A stretch of DNA of 64,000 nucleotides from Pseudomonas sp. Bout1 (GCF_034314165.1 NZ_JAVIWK010000001.1:6339001-6403000); one strand, 5' to 3'. Shown: positions 1-9,872, counted from the first letter of the stretch. Made by a program: numbers and translations. The notes: generated by a model not told the origin, from the letters alone.

Positions 1-668
1 CTGCGCGACGCAGCCCCTGGCGAATCTCCGGCAAGTGACGATGGCCTTTGACCGCATAGGCTTTCATGCTTTCCGACGTCTCGGAGTAAAGCGAACCTAC
101 AGCAGCACCACGCCCCGCACCGCTGACGCCCGACTTGCAGTCAGCAATCAGCCGCGATGTATCCGCCAGCCCGGCTTCCAGCAATGGCAGGAACCCCAAC
201 TGCGTAGCGGTTGGATAACAACCCGGCACCGCGATCAGGCGCGCTTGCTTGATCTGCTCGCGATTGACTTCCGGCAGGCCGTACACCGCCTCTTCCAGCA
301 ATTGCGGTGCACCGTGAGGCTGGCCGTACCACTTGGCCCATTCATCGGCATCCTGCAAGCGGAAGTCCGCCGACAAGTCGATCACCTTGGTACCGGCGGC
401 CAGCAACTCACCCGCCAGGGCATGGGCAACACCGTGGGGGGTGGCGAAGAACACCACATCGCAGGCGCCCAACGTCTTGATGTCCGGCACGCTGAACGCC
501 AGGCCATCGTAATGGCCTCGCAGGTTCGGGTACATGTCGGCCACAGCCAGGCCGGCCTCGGATCGGGAAGTGATTACCACCACCTCAGCTTGCGGATGTT
601 GAGCCAACAGACGCAGCAATTCGACACCGGTGTAACCCGTGCCGCCGACGATACCGACCTTGACCATA
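1..668 (-). CDS. argC: N-acetyl-gamma-glutamyl-phosphate reductase, 3' end outside window
   Basis: Third step of arginine biosynthesis: NADPH-dependent reduction of N-acetylglutamyl phosphate to the semialdehyde, in the cytoplasm. Reading the minus strand from the ATG at 668 gives [19 protein letters not shown], the N-terminal dinucleotide-binding loop (GGTGYTG) of ArgC, followed by [11 protein letters not shown] and the active-site stretch [12 protein letters not shown] with the catalytic Cys. The frame stays open to base 1, so about 222 N-terminal residues are present and the C-terminal third is missing. It diverges from hemJ across about 135 bases. The family call is secure. Confidence 0.95.
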
Positions 669-803
669 AACCTGCCCTCAACGAACCCACTGGAAAGCCG
701 TCGATAATAGGGGCCGTATCGTCCTGCGACAACCGTCAACGTGACGTGTAGACGCTTGAGCCACTACTATCTTCAGCTACCGTGAACCTGGGAATAACTA
801 AAA

Positions 804-1232
804 ATGCTTTATCTATGGGTCAAAGCCTTTCATATCGTCAGCATCGTCTGCTGGTTTGCCGCGCTGTTTTACCTTCCGCGCCTGTTCGTCTACCACGCCC
901 AAAGCGAGGACACCGTCAGCAAGGAACGCTTCAGCGTGATGGAGCGCAAGCTGTACCGCGGCATCATGGGCCCGGCAATGATCGCCAGCCTGGTGTTCGG
1001 CGGCTGGCTGATCTACCTCAACCCCGCCATCTTTCAATCCGGCGGGTGGATCCACGCCAAGTTGACGCTCGTCGTATTGCTGATCGGCTACCACCATATG
1101 TGCGGCGCGCAGGTAAAACGTTTCGCCCGTGGCGAAAACACCCGCAGCCATGTCTTTTATCGCTGGTTCAATGAAGTGCCAGTTCTGATATTGCTGGCTA
1201 TCGTAATTTTGGTCGTGGTCAAACCGTTCTAA
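804..1232 (+). CDS. hemJ: Protoporphyrinogen IX oxidase HemJ (membrane type)
   Basis: A 142-residue integral membrane protein of the HemJ (formerly UPF0093) family, which oxidises protoporphyrinogen IX to protoporphyrin IX in haem synthesis. It opens with LYLWVKAFHIVSIVCWFAAL, containing the conserved membrane-embedded His, and then LPRLFVYH; further hydrophobic segments lie near residues 50-70, 80-100 and 120-140. Length and motif order fit the family. A single gene, divergent from argC, with the nitronate monooxygenase gene 24 bases downstream and possibly co-transcribed. Confidence 0.9.
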   Translation: MLYLWVKAFHIVSIVCWFAALFYLPRLFVYHAQSEDTVSKERFSVMERKLYRGIMGPAMIASLVFGGWLIYLNPAIFQSGGWIHAKLTLVVLLIGYHHMCGAQVKRFARGENTRSHVFYRWFNEVPVLILLAIVILVVVKPF

Positions 1233-1256
1233 TTTCTATTACTCGGGGTACTTCCA

Positions 1257-2225
1257 ATGTCGCTGCCCGCTTCGCTCGAACAAAGTCTGCGCCTGCCCGT
1301 AGTGGCTGCGCCGATGTTTCTGATTTCCAACCCGCAACTGGTCCTGACCTGCTGCCGTAATGGAATAGTCGGCAGTTTCCCTGCCCTCAACCAACGTGAA
1401 AGCAGTGGCTTCAAGGCGTGGCTGGAAGAGATCGAAGCGGGGCTCGCGCTGCTGGACAACCCGGCGCCCTATGCCGTCAACCTGATCGTGCACAACAGCA
1501 ACCCGCGTGTAGAAGCAGACCTGGCGATTTGTGTGGAACACAAAGTGCCGATCATCATCACCAGCCTGGGCGCGGTGAAAGAATTGGTGGACGCCGTACA
1601 TAGCTACGGCGGCCTGGTATTCCACGATGTCACCACCCGGCGCCATGCCGAGAAAGCCGCCGAGGCCGGCGTCGATGGCCTGATCGCCGTAGCAGCGGGC
1701 GCCGGTGGTCACGCCGGAACCTGGAGCCCCTTCTCGCTGATTGCAGAAATCCGGCAGTTCTTCGACAAAACCCTGCTGCTCGCCGGCTGCCTCAATCACG
1801 GCCACGAAATCCTTGCCGCGCAACTGCTCGGCGCAGACCTGGCGTATTTTGGCACCCGCTTTATCGGCACCACCGAAAGCCACGCACCGGATGCCTATAA
1901 AGAGATGCTGCTCACATCGCGCGCAGCCGACATCGTGCACACTCCAGCCGTCTCTGGCATTCCCGCAAGCTTCATGCGCCAAAGCCTGGAAAACGCCGGT
2001 TTCGACCTCGCTGCGCTACAAGGCAAGGGCGAAGTCAATTTCGGCTCCAAACTCAAGCCACTCAATGACGAAGCCAAAGCCTGGAAGACCGTGTGGTCGG
2101 CCGGCCAAGGTGTCGGTGAGATTGATGATTTGCCCAGCGTCGATGAACTCGTGGCCCGCCTGGATGCCGAATACCGCAAGGCGCTCGAGCATGCGGCACA
2201 ATTGCCTAAACGCTGGCCTCGCTGA
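1257..2225 (+). CDS. Nitronate monooxygenase (2-nitropropane dioxygenase family)
   Basis: FMN-dependent TIM-barrel enzyme of 322 residues that oxidises alkyl nitronates such as propionate 3-nitronate, a presumed detoxification role. It begins with LRLPVVAAPMFLISNPQL, the N-terminal FMN-binding strand. AAGAGGHAGTWSPFSL carries the glycine-rich loop and the His seen in the family, and GADLAYFGTRFIGTTES is the phosphate-binding segment. The start at 1257 follows hemJ closely. The natural substrate cannot be told from sequence. Confidence 0.88.
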   Translation: MSLPASLEQSLRLPVVAAPMFLISNPQLVLTCCRNGIVGSFPALNQRESSGFKAWLEEIEAGLALLDNPAPYAVNLIVHNSNPRVEADLAICVEHKVPIIITSLGAVKELVDAVHSYGGLVFHDVTTRRHAEKAAEAGVDGLIAVAAGAGGHAGTWSPFSLIAEIRQFFDKTLLLAGCLNHGHEILAAQLLGADLAYFGTRFIGTTESHAPDAYKEMLLTSRAADIVHTPAVSGIPASFMRQSLENAGFDLAALQGKGEVNFGSKLKPLNDEAKAWKTVWSAGQGVGEIDDLPSVDELVARLDAEYRKALEHAAQLPKRWPR

Positions 2226-2288
2226 TCCGCGATGTAAAGCCTGCTGATCGAAGCAGGCGTACCCCTCTTAAGTGACAAGGATGCCCGC

Positions 2289-3254
2289 ATGAGCGACAAC
2301 CGTTTCAAGATTGTGTTTGATGGCGCATTGCTCCCGGGTGTCGAGAGCACCACTGCCAAGCTGAACCTCGCCGAACTGTTCAAAAGCGACGTTGAAGCAA
2401 TCGAAAAACTCTTCACTGGCCGCCCCGTCGCCCTGAAGCGCGACCTTTCCCGCGCAGATGCCGAAACTTATCTGCAAGCGTTGAAAAACGCCGGGGTCGA
2501 TGCGCGTATAGAAGAAGAGCAGCCCGTGGCCTTCAGCCTTGCCGAAACCCATGAAACAGACTCCGGCAGCTCGACTGACTACTCCCGCCCCGCCGCTTCG
2601 CCTTATGCCCCGCCCCGGGCAGCCGTTGGCGAGAACCTGCCAGAGTTCTCCACCCTTAAGGTATTCACCGTCAACGGGCGTATCGGGCGCCTGCGCTTCC
2701 TGGCGTGGACACTGGTATTGAGCGCGGTGATGCTCCTTATCTCGGGCGTATTCTTCACTGTCGGGCTGGGCATCGCCGCCGTGTCCCCGACGATTGCCAT
2801 GGTCATTGGCTTCCTGGTGGGCATTGCCCTACTCGTGGCCGCTGTGTGGGTCAGCGTGCAGATCACTGTGCAGCGCCTGCATGACCTGGGTTGGTCCGGC
2901 TGGCTGTGGCTCCTGCACCTGGTGCCGTTCGTAGGCAGCATCTTCCCGATCCTGCTGATGGTTCTCCCGGGTAATACAGGTGCCAACCAGTACGGCGCGC
3001 CGCCACCGCGCAACTCCACTGCGGTGAAAATCCTCTCCGCGCTGTGGCTCGCATTCATTCCGCTGGTGTTTGCCGGCGCAGTGTTAGTGGGCATGAGCGG
3101 CTACCTTGATCAACTGGAAAGCGAAGTCGGCGGCAGCTACGAAAGCAGCTCCATCAATTCCGATGACGACAGCGACCAGGCCACCACCGTCGATGAAGTC
3201 GATGTGCAAAGTGCTGACGACGCAGCCGAACCTGTAGACTCTACGCAACAGTGA
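2289..3254 (+). CDS. DUF805 family membrane protein with N-terminal soluble module
   Basis: A 321-residue protein of unknown function. Residues 1-80 form a small charged module (FKIVFDGALLPGVES through AGVDARIEEEQ). A Pro/Ala-rich linker follows, then from about residue 125 a DUF805-type membrane domain with four to five helices and the conserved motif VQRLHDLGWSGWLWLL, ending near LPGNTGANQYG. The last 45 residues are strongly acidic (runs of Asp/Glu/Ser). DUF805 proteins are widespread inner-membrane proteins without an assigned role. A strong hairpin lies just after the stop codon. Confidence 0.8.
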   Translation: MSDNRFKIVFDGALLPGVESTTAKLNLAELFKSDVEAIEKLFTGRPVALKRDLSRADAETYLQALKNAGVDARIEEEQPVAFSLAETHETDSGSSTDYSRPAASPYAPPRAAVGENLPEFSTLKVFTVNGRIGRLRFLAWTLVLSAVMLLISGVFFTVGLGIAAVSPTIAMVIGFLVGIALLVAAVWVSVQITVQRLHDLGWSGWLWLLHLVPFVGSIFPILLMVLPGNTGANQYGAPPPRNSTAVKILSALWLAFIPLVFAGAVLVGMSGYLDQLESEVGGSYESSSINSDDDSDQATTVDEVDVQSADDAAEPVDSTQQ

Positions 3255-3256
3255 AA

Positions 3257-3301
3257 AACGCCCGACGCCTGTGACGCCTCTGTCACAGGCCCGGTAGCGT
3301 T
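3257..3301. repeat. Hairpin between the DUF805 and SDR genes
   Basis: A perfect nine-base inverted repeat, GCCTGTGAC (3267-3275) and GTCACAGGC (3282-3290), with a six-base loop. It is flanked by outer arms AACGC (3257-3261) and GCGTT (3297-3301). No T-run follows on the plus strand, so it is not a classic terminator for the DUF805 gene. On the minus strand it is followed by a run of five T. Confidence 0.6.
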
Positions 3302-3316
3302 GCGATGGAGAAACGC

Positions 3317-4105
3317 ATGACCCGTTACGCTCTGATCACCGGTGCCTCCAGCGGCATCGGCCTGGCCTTGGCCGAAGCACTGGCCCGTCGCGGCCGCAGC
3401 TTGATTCTGGTGGCCCGCCAGCGTGATCAGTTGGAAAGCATTGCAATCGAATTGACTCAACGCTTTGGCGTCGAGGTGCTGTTCCGTGCCTGCGACCTGG
3501 GCGAGCCCTTGCGGCTGTCCGGGTTTCTGCTGGAGCTTGAAGAAGGCGAGCGGCAGATCGACCTGCTGGTCAACTGCGCCGGCATCGGCACCAGTGGCCC
3601 GTTCCTGGCACAGGACTGGATGACCGAGCAGGACCTGATAGAGGTCAACATCCTGGCCCTGACCCGCATGTGCCATGCCCTCGGCAATGCCATGGCGCTG
3701 CACGGCGGCGGGCAAATTCTCAATGTCGCGTCGGTCGCCGCCTTCCAGCCCGGGCCGTGGATGAGCACCTACTACGCCAGCAAGGCCTACGTGCTGCACT
3801 TCTCCGAAGGCCTGCGCGAAGAATTGAAGACCTGCGGCATCAAGGTTTCCGTGCTATGCCCCGGCCCCACCCGCACCGCGTTCTACGCCACCGCACAAAT
3901 GGACACCGCCAAGCTGGACCGCAACCAACAGCTGATGAGCCCGGAAGAAGTCGCGCTTTATACCGTGCGCGCCCTGGCCAAGAACAAAGCCATCATCATT
4001 CCCGGCCGGCGTAATCGCTGGCTGGCGTTCAGCCCGCGCCTGAGCCCGCGCTGGCTGACCCGCAAAATCGCCGGCGCGATCAACAAAGCCTATTGCCCAC
4101 GCTGA
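3317..4105 (+). CDS. Short-chain dehydrogenase/reductase
   Basis: Classical SDR of 262 residues. The NAD(P) motif TGASSGIG lies near residues 8-15, NCAG in the middle, and the catalytic Ser plus YYASKAYV (Tyr-xxx-Lys) near residues 140-160. An in-frame ATG at 3305 also exists, but GGAGA at 3307-3311 sits at ribosome-binding distance from the ATG at 3317, which I chose. The substrate is unknown. The C-terminal tail is basic (WLTRKIAGAINKAYCPR). The HIT gene starts 46 bases downstream in the same direction. Confidence 0.88.
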   Translation: MTRYALITGASSGIGLALAEALARRGRSLILVARQRDQLESIAIELTQRFGVEVLFRACDLGEPLRLSGFLLELEEGERQIDLLVNCAGIGTSGPFLAQDWMTEQDLIEVNILALTRMCHALGNAMALHGGGQILNVASVAAFQPGPWMSTYYASKAYVLHFSEGLREELKTCGIKVSVLCPGPTRTAFYATAQMDTAKLDRNQQLMSPEEVALYTVRALAKNKAIIIPGRRNRWLAFSPRLSPRWLTRKIAGAINKAYCPR

Positions 4106-4151
4106 TCGCCTGAGTACACTCACCCTGCACTTTCACAATGGAGAAACAGCT

Positions 4152-4490
4152 GTGGATACTCTGTTCACCAAGATCATCAACAGAGAAATACCCGCGAAGA
4201 TCATCTACGAGGATGACCAGGTCCTGGCCTTCCACGACATCGCGCCAATGGCACCCGTGCATTTCCTGGTGATCCCAAAAAAGCCGATCCGCACCCTTAA
4301 CGACCTCACCGAGGAAGACAAGGCATTGGCCGGGCACATCCTGTTCACTGCCCAGCGCCTGGCGGTTGAGCAAGGCTGTGAAAAAGGCTTCCGTGTGGTG
4401 ATGAACTGCAATGAAGACGGCGGGCAGACCGTTTATCACATCCATATGCATGTACTGGGTCAGCGCCAGATGAACTGGCCGCCGGGCTGA
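4152..4490 (+). CDS. HIT family nucleotide-binding protein
   Basis: A 112-residue histidine-triad protein of the HINT type, nucleoside phosphoramidate or AMP-lysine hydrolases. It begins DTLFTKIINREIPAKIIYED, has the core LVIPKKPIRTLNDL, and ends with the triad YHIHMHVLG (HxHxH), whose middle His is the nucleophile in the family. The start is GTG at 4152, preceded by GGAGAA at 4140-4145. The physiological substrate is unknown. Confidence 0.92.
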   Translation: MDTLFTKIINREIPAKIIYEDDQVLAFHDIAPMAPVHFLVIPKKPIRTLNDLTEEDKALAGHILFTAQRLAVEQGCEKGFRVVMNCNEDGGQTVYHIHMHVLGQRQMNWPPG

Positions 4491-4581
4491 ACATTGCCGG
4501 TGGCGAGCAATTTGACCCAGCGCAAACGCTTCACCCTCTCTTGCGGTAAACTGGCCGCCGAGATTATTCCCGGAGGTCAGC

Positions 4582-5229
4582 ATGACTACCCAACGTCACT
4601 ACTCGCCGATTGATCGCCTGTTGCTGCAAGCCGATACGGCCATGCGCACGCTGTTGCCATTCAGCGGCCAACCGCACCGCCCGTCGCCCGCCATCGTGCA
4701 GCCCGAGGCGCAGATGAGTGAGACCGACACCCGCCACGTCGCCGGCCTGATGCGTATCAACCATACCGGTGAAGTCTGTGCCCAGGCGCTCTACCAGGGC
4801 CAGGCCTTGACCGCCAAGCTGCCGCAAGTACGCGCTGCGATGGAACACGCCGCGCAAGAAGAAATCGACCACCTGGCCTGGTGCGAACAACGCATTCGCC
4901 AGTTGAACAGCCACCCGAGCGTTTTGAACCCACTGTTCTACGGCTTGTCATTTGGCATTGGCGCGGTGGCCGGGCTGATCAGCGACAAAGTCAGCCTGGG
5001 TTTTGTGGCTGCCACCGAGCATCAGGTGTGCAAGCACCTCAACGAACACCTTGAGCAATTGCCGGCCGAGGACGAAAAGTCCCGGGCGATTCTTGAGCAG
5101 ATGCGTATTGATGAAGAACATCACGCCGAAAGCGCGCTGGACGCGGGCGGGTTCCGCTTCCCGGCACCGGTGAAATTTGGCATGAGCCTGCTGGCCAAGG
5201 TCATGACCAAGAGCACTTACCGCATCTAG
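4582..5229 (+). CDS. coq7: 2-polyprenyl-3-methyl-6-methoxy-1,4-benzoquinone monooxygenase
   Basis: Carboxylate-bridged di-iron hydroxylase of ubiquinone synthesis (Coq7/CLK-1 type), 215 residues. Iron-ligand motifs are visible: [11 protein letters not shown] (first Glu), [13 protein letters not shown] (Glu and His), [13 protein letters not shown] and [12 protein letters not shown] (Glu, Glu, His). A strong GGAGG lies at 4572-4576, and the stop is followed closely by a terminator. Association with the inner membrane is expected from the family. The single-domain proteobacterial Coq7 length fits. Confidence 0.93.
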   Translation: MTTQRHYSPIDRLLLQADTAMRTLLPFSGQPHRPSPAIVQPEAQMSETDTRHVAGLMRINHTGEVCAQALYQGQALTAKLPQVRAAMEHAAQEEIDHLAWCEQRIRQLNSHPSVLNPLFYGLSFGIGAVAGLISDKVSLGFVAATEHQVCKHLNEHLEQLPAEDEKSRAILEQMRIDEEHHAESALDAGGFRFPAPVKFGMSLLAKVMTKSTYRI

Positions 5230-5246
5230 TTCCAGCAGAAAGCAAA

Positions 5247-5275
5247 AAAGGGCGCTAGCAAGCGCCCTTTCTTTT
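5247..5275. terminator. Bidirectional intrinsic terminator between coq7 and the OsmC-like gene
   Basis: AAAGGGCGCT (5247-5256) pairs with AGCGCCCTTT (5261-5270) around the loop AGCA and is followed by a T-rich tract. An A-run precedes the left arm, so it can act for the convergent minus-strand OsmC-like gene as well. Confidence 0.88.
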
Positions 5276-5293
5276 TGCCTGCCGATTGAGCAA

Positions 5294-5716
5294 TCAGCCC
5301 AACTCAATGATCTCGTAATCGTGAGTGATGGCAACGCCCGCAGCGCCCAGCATGATCGAGGCCGAGCAGTACTTCTCTGCCGACAGTTCTATGGCACGCT
5401 TGACCTGGGCTTCTTTCAGCGCACGGCCCTTGACCACGAAGTGCATGTGGATCTTGGTGAACACCTTCGGGTCTTCGGTCGCACGCTCGGCTTCCAGGAA
5501 CGCTTCGCAGCTTTCCACCGCCTGGCGGGACTTCTTCAGGATGCTGACCACGTCGAAATTGCTGCAACCGCCTACACCAAGCAGGAGCATTTCCATCGGG
5601 CGTACGCCCAGGTTACGGCCACCGGCCTCCGGCGGGCCGTCCATGACCACCACGTGGCCACTGCCCGATTCACCGAGGAACATGGCTTCGCCCGCCCATT
5701 GGATGCGTGCCTTCAT
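5294..5716 (-). CDS. OsmC family peroxiredoxin-like protein
   Basis: A 140-residue OsmC/Ohr-superfamily protein of the YhfA type. The two conserved cysteines are present: GVGGCSNFDVVSIL and SAEKYCSASIML, the thiol pair used for peroxide reduction in the family. The frame also reaches an upstream start at 5758, but the ATG at 5716 (MKARIQWAGEAMF) gives the family length and N terminus. The substrate is unknown. It is convergent with coq7 and divergent from vfr. Confidence 0.88.
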   Translation of the reverse strand: MKARIQWAGEAMFLGESGSGHVVVMDGPPEAGGRNLGVRPMEMLLLGVGGCSNFDVVSILKKSRQAVESCEAFLEAERATEDPKVFTKIHMHFVVKGRALKEAQVKRAIELSAEKYCSASIMLGAAGVAITHDYEIIELG

Positions 5717-5966
5717 CGCCCAGACTCCACTGCTAAAAAAGGGACGCCAGCTTAACACAGGGCTTTGGGCCGTCAGCGTTTCCCACCAAAGCGATCATCA
5801 GCCGCGTTTACTGGGTAAATTCCCTAATGAAGTCAGAATGTGTCTGTTAAGCTGGCGCCAAATCAATGGCGCATTGCCATCCACTGGATGATGTAGCTTG
5901 GCCGTTGATCGCGCTGGATAAAAAAACAAGCTCAACAACACCGTGCAGTCTTTTCGGGATACAACC

Positions 5967-6611
5967 ATGGTTGCTATTACTCCCACACCCAAAATCAAGA
6001 ACCTCGACAAATTGCTGATGCATTGTCAGCGCCGGCGTCATCCGGCCAAGCACAACATCATCTGCGCGGGCGAGCGCTCGGAATCCCTGTTCTTCATTAT
6101 CAAGGGCTCAGTCACCATCCTGATCGAGGATGACGATGGCCGCGAAATGATCATCGCCTACCTCAATACCGGCGATTTCTTCGGTGAACTCGGGCTGTTC
6201 GAACAAGCCGGCAAGGAACAGCAACGCAGCGCCTGGGTGCGGGCCAAGGTTGAATGTGAAGTCGCCGAGATCAGCTATGCGAAGTTTCGCGAATTGGCCC
6301 AGCAAGATCCCGATATTCTGTACGCCTTGAGCGGCCAGATCGCCCAGCGCCTGCGGGACACAACCCGTAAAGTCGGCGACCTGGCGTTCTTCGACGTCAC
6401 CGGCCGAGTCGCCCGCTGCCTGCTGGAACTGTGCAAGCAGCCGGATGCCATGACCCATCCCGACGGGATGCAAATCAAGATCACCCGCCAGGAAATTGGC
6501 CGGATCGTCGGTTGCTCAAGGGAAATGGTGGGCCGGGTGCTCAAGGACCTGGAAGAACGCAACCTGGTCCACGTCAAAGGCAAGACCATGGTGGTGTTCG
6601 GTACGCGTTAA
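5967..6611 (+). CDS. vfr: cAMP receptor-type global regulator Vfr
   Basis: Pseudomonas homologue of Crp, 214 residues from the ATG at 5967 ([17 protein letters not shown]), matching Vfr length. An upstream in-frame ATG at 5943 would add eight residues. The cyclic-nucleotide pocket motif [12 protein letters not shown] and RSAWVRAK lies near residues 70-95, and the Crp-type helix-turn-helix [20 protein letters not shown] near residues 170-190. In P. aeruginosa Vfr with cAMP controls virulence and motility genes; in fluorescent pseudomonads the regulon is less defined. Its stop overlaps the convergent stop of the lipoate-ligase-like gene by four bases. Confidence 0.95.
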   Translation: MVAITPTPKIKNLDKLLMHCQRRRHPAKHNIICAGERSESLFFIIKGSVTILIEDDDGREMIIAYLNTGDFFGELGLFEQAGKEQQRSAWVRAKVECEVAEISYAKFRELAQQDPDILYALSGQIAQRLRDTTRKVGDLAFFDVTGRVARCLLELCKQPDAMTHPDGMQIKITRQEIGRIVGCSREMVGRVLKDLEERNLVHVKGKTMVVFGTR

Positions 6612-7306
6612 ACCGCCAGGAAGCTCGCGAGCATCTGGCGGTATAACGTGTCGAGCCGGGCAATCGCGTCTGGCGCGGCGAAGGCTTCGTGCAGGGCGAT
6701 GTGGCTTTCGGCGCGCACCCGTTGCTCCAACCCGCAGGCTGCGTTGAAGCGATTGACCGCGCCGATCAACTCGACGCGATCGTCATCCAGCAACAATGCG
6801 CCATGCACCAACCCCACCGGGCGCCCGCCACTCTGGCGCCAGCGCTGGGCAGTACCGACCATTTTGCGGCCGTCGAGGTTGACGTTGTAGCGACCGTCAC
6901 AAAACGCACCCTCTATCTCGCCCACCGATGCATTGCCACCCAGCTCGATAAGCAGGTCGCAAATCGGCTGGCACAAACGCTGGTAGCCCGTTTCGATACG
7001 GCCCTGGTCGCCTTCACTGCGCGGCGGCGCGTAGACCAGCGCGATATTGACCGTGGCCGCCGACTGCGGAACTGGCTCGCCGCCCGTTTCCCGCAGCAAT
7101 ACCGGCCAACCGGCGTCAGCCGAGACCTGGCTGGCCGTCTCGAATGCCGGGAGCCGGCTCAGGCGGCGCGGCATCACCAACGCTTGATCACTCGGTTGCC
7201 AGAACAACAGGCCGAACGGTTGTTCACCCGCGCAGACGGCGGCGAGCAAATCCTGCTCGGCCTTAAGGCCTGCCTCGACCGTCATCGCCACCGGCTGGGT
7301 CATCAT
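6608..7306 (-). CDS. Lipoate/biotin-protein ligase family protein coupled to trpC
   Basis: A 232-residue member of the BPL/LplA/LipB superfamily. The core motif [11 protein letters not shown] carries the Lys that contacts the acyl-adenylate in LplA-type enzymes, preceded by [12 protein letters not shown]. The TTG at 7309 is also in frame, but the ATG at 7306 overlaps the trpC stop by one base (TGATG), pointing to translational coupling. It is therefore the last gene of the trpGDC transcript, although no link between lipoylation and tryptophan synthesis is known to me. It could be an octanoyl/lipoyl ligase or an amidotransferase; substrate unproven. Confidence 0.8.
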   Translation of the reverse strand: MMTQPVAMTVEAGLKAEQDLLAAVCAGEQPFGLLFWQPSDQALVMPRRLSRLPAFETASQVSADAGWPVLLRETGGEPVPQSAATVNIALVYAPPRSEGDQGRIETGYQRLCQPICDLLIELGGNASVGEIEGAFCDGRYNVNLDGRKMVGTAQRWRQSGGRPVGLVHGALLLDDDRVELIGAVNRFNAACGLEQRVRAESHIALHEAFAAPDAIARLDTLYRQMLASFLAV

Positions 7307-8142
7307 CAATCCAGGGTCGAGCCACTGACGGCAACGCCACGCTCCGGGAAAAACAGGCGCTGCAATTCTGCCCCCGGGTTCTCGGCACGCATGAAGGTTT
7401 CGCCGACCAGGAACGAGTACACGCCGCTGATCTCCATCAGTTCGACATCGGCGCGATTGACGATGCCGCTTTCGGTGATCACCAACCGGTCGCGCGGGAT
7501 ACGCGGCAACAGGTCGAGGGTGTTTTCCAGGCTGACTTCGAAGGTGTGCAGGTTGCGGTTATTGACGCCCACCAACGGTGTGTCGAGGGTTTTCAGTGCG
7601 CGTTCCAGCTCATCACCGTCATGCACTTCCACCAGCACGTCGAGGCCAACGCTTTTGGCCACGGCGGCCAGTTCGGCCATCTTCACGTCATCCAGTGCCG
7701 AGACGATCAACAGCACGCAATCGGCGCCCAATGCGCGGGCTTCGACGATCTGGTACGGGTCGACCATAAAGTCCTTGCGGATCACCGGCAGCGAGCAAGC
7801 CGCACGTGCTTGCTGCAGGTACGGGTCGGAGCCCTGGAAGAAGTCGATATCGGTCAACACCGAGAGGCACGTCGCGCCGCCCTTCTCGTAGCTCTTGGCA
7901 ATATCTTGAGGGATGAAGATTTCGCGAATCACGCCCTTGCTCGGCGAAGCTTTTTTGATTTCTGCGATGACGGCCGGCTGTTTGTCCTTGGCCTGCTTGA
8001 TCAGCGCATTGGCAAAACCACGCGGTGCATCGGCGCTTTTTGCCAGGCCTTCCAGCTCCGCCAGGCTCACACGAGCACGGCGCTCGGCAACTTCTTCAGC
8101 CTTGCGGGCCAGGATTTTTTCCAGAACGGTCGGCACACTCAT
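7306..8142 (-). CDS. trpC: Indole-3-glycerol phosphate synthase
   Basis: TIM-barrel enzyme of 278 residues that converts carboxyphenylamino-deoxyribulose phosphate to indole-3-glycerol phosphate. Typical motifs are [16 protein letters not shown] (catalytic Lys), [34 protein letters not shown] (general-acid Lys), [17 protein letters not shown] and ITESGI. It is monofunctional (no fused TrpF), as usual in Pseudomonas. Its start overlaps the trpD stop (ATGA) and its stop overlaps the next gene. Confidence 0.97.
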   Translation of the reverse strand: MSVPTVLEKILARKAEEVAERRARVSLAELEGLAKSADAPRGFANALIKQAKDKQPAVIAEIKKASPSKGVIREIFIPQDIAKSYEKGGATCLSVLTDIDFFQGSDPYLQQARAACSLPVIRKDFMVDPYQIVEARALGADCVLLIVSALDDVKMAELAAVAKSVGLDVLVEVHDGDELERALKTLDTPLVGVNNRNLHTFEVSLENTLDLLPRIPRDRLVITESGIVNRADVELMEISGVYSFLVGETFMRAENPGAELQRLFFPERGVAVSGSTLD

Positions 8143-9188
8143 CCTTCATTCTCCACTTTGAACACCGCAGTAAACGCACCCAGTTCTTCGAGCTTTTCGC
8201 GCGCCAGCCCGGTGTGCAATGCATCATGAGCGAGGGCAACACCCTCTTTGAGACTGTAGGCGTGATCCGCGGCGTACAGCGCCGCACCGGCATTGAGCAC
8301 GATCATTTCTGCGGCTTTTTGGCCGTTTTCGGTCTTGCGACGCCCGAGGGCATCGCGAATCAATTCAAGGGAGGCGGCTGGGCTTTCCACCGCCAGGCCG
8401 TGCAGGCTCTGGCTTTTCATGCCGAGGTCTTCGGGCTCGACCCAATATTCGGTGACCTGGTCATTCTTCAGCTCCGCCACGAAGGTCGGTGCCGCCAGGC
8501 TGAATTCGTCCAGCCCATCCTTGGAGTGCACCACCAGCACATGCTTGCTGCCCATGCGCTGCAAGACTTCAGCCAATGGACGGCACAGCGCCTGGCTGAA
8601 CACGCCTACTACCTGATGTTTCACGCCGGCCGGATTCGTAAGCGGGCCGAGCATGTTGAACAGGGTGCGCAAGCCCAGGTCTTTACGCGGGCCGGCAGCG
8701 TGTTTCATTGCGCCGTGATGGGACTGCGCAAACATGAAGCCAATACCAACGTTATCGATGCAACGCGCCACTTGTACCGGGGTCAGGTTCAGGTAGATGC
8801 CTGCCGCTTCCAGCAAGTCGGCACTGCCGCTTTTACCCGACACGGCACGGTTGCCGTGCTTGGCCACGGTGCAGCCCGCCGCCGCCACGACAAACGAAGC
8901 GGCTGTCGACACGTTGAAAATATTCGCACCGTCACCGCCGGTGCCAACCACGTCCACCACGCCGTCCAGGGTCTTGAGTTCAACCTTGTCCGCCAGCTCA
9001 CGCATCACCGACACGGCGCCGACGATTTCGTCGATGCTTTCGCTCTTCATGCGCATGGCCATCATGAACGCGCCAATCTGTGCGTCGGTGCATTGACCGG
9101 TCATGATCTCGCGCATCACATCGCTCATTTCAGCGGTGCTCAGGTCCAGATGGCCGACGATACGGCTCAGGGCAGTCTTGATATCCAT
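8139..9188 (-). CDS. trpD: Anthranilate phosphoribosyltransferase
   Basis: A 349-residue TrpD, transferring phosphoribose from PRPP to anthranilate. Signature elements are [19 protein letters not shown] (PRPP and anthranilate loop), [39 protein letters not shown] and [12 protein letters not shown]. It starts nine bases after the trpG stop and overlaps trpC by four bases. Confidence 0.97.
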   Translation of the reverse strand: MDIKTALSRIVGHLDLSTAEMSDVMREIMTGQCTDAQIGAFMMAMRMKSESIDEIVGAVSVMRELADKVELKTLDGVVDVVGTGGDGANIFNVSTAASFVVAAAGCTVAKHGNRAVSGKSGSADLLEAAGIYLNLTPVQVARCIDNVGIGFMFAQSHHGAMKHAAGPRKDLGLRTLFNMLGPLTNPAGVKHQVVGVFSQALCRPLAEVLQRMGSKHVLVVHSKDGLDEFSLAAPTFVAELKNDQVTEYWVEPEDLGMKSQSLHGLAVESPAASLELIRDALGRRKTENGQKAAEMIVLNAGAALYAADHAYSLKEGVALAHDALHTGLAREKLEELGAFTAVFKVENEG

Positions 9189-9197
9189 GAAAAGTCC

Positions 9198-9791
9198 TTA
9201 GCGCGTGCCGCCGCTCTGCTTGAGAAAGTTAGCGAACAGCTCGTAGCCCTGCTCGGTCAAAATCGATTCCGGGTGAAATTGCACCCCTTCAACGTTCAGT
9301 GTCTTGTGACGCAGGCCCATGATTTCATCGACGGAGCCGTCTTCCAACTGGGTCCAGGCCGTCAGCTCAAGGCACTCGGGCAAGGTTTCACGCTTGACCA
9401 CCAGCGAGTGGTAACGGGTCACCGTCACCGGCAAATTCAAACCGTGGAATACGCCTTGGTCGTTGTGGAACACCGGGCTGGTCTTGCCGTGCATCACCTG
9501 GCGGGCGCGAACCACGTCGCCGCCGAACGCCTGGCCGATGGACTGATGGCCCAGGCACACACCCAGGACCGGCAACTTGCCGGCGAAGAACTGGATGGCT
9601 TCCAGGGAAATGCCCGCTTCGGTCGGGGTGCACGGGCCAGGGGAAACGACGATGCGTTCCGGGTTCAACGCGGCGATTTGCGCCACGGTCATTTCGTCGT
9701 TGCGCACCACCTTGACCTCGGCACCGAGCTCGCCCAGGTACTGCACAACGTTGTAGGTAAAGGAGTCGTAGTTATCAATCATCAGCAACAT
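9198..9791 (-). CDS. trpG: Anthranilate synthase component II (glutamine amidotransferase)
   Basis: A 197-residue class I glutamine amidotransferase that supplies ammonia to TrpE. It begins [19 protein letters not shown]. The nucleophile elbow is [17 protein letters not shown] (Cys about residue 80), and the C-terminal [10 protein letters not shown] supplies the His/Glu of the triad. First structural gene of trpGDC; the 167 bases upstream to the end of the Trp-rich leader ORF are candidate attenuator sequence. Confidence 0.97.
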   Translation of the reverse strand: MLLMIDNYDSFTYNVVQYLGELGAEVKVVRNDEMTVAQIAALNPERIVVSPGPCTPTEAGISLEAIQFFAGKLPVLGVCLGHQSIGQAFGGDVVRARQVMHGKTSPVFHNDQGVFHGLNLPVTVTRYHSLVVKRETLPECLELTAWTQLEDGSVDEIMGLRHKTLNVEGVQFHPESILTEQGYELFANFLKQSGGTR

Positions 9792-9872
9792 GTGGGTTAA
9801 AACCTCTTGAATTCACTGACTTCTAATGACGGCCTTCCAAGGGAGTGACCCGCTGCCAGACGCACTTTCCGG

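Noticed and set aside
8025..9800. 591-codon plus-strand frame across trpC/trpD/trpG
   Set aside because: Antisense to three intact tryptophan genes; composition is His/Gln-rich as typical of antisense frames.
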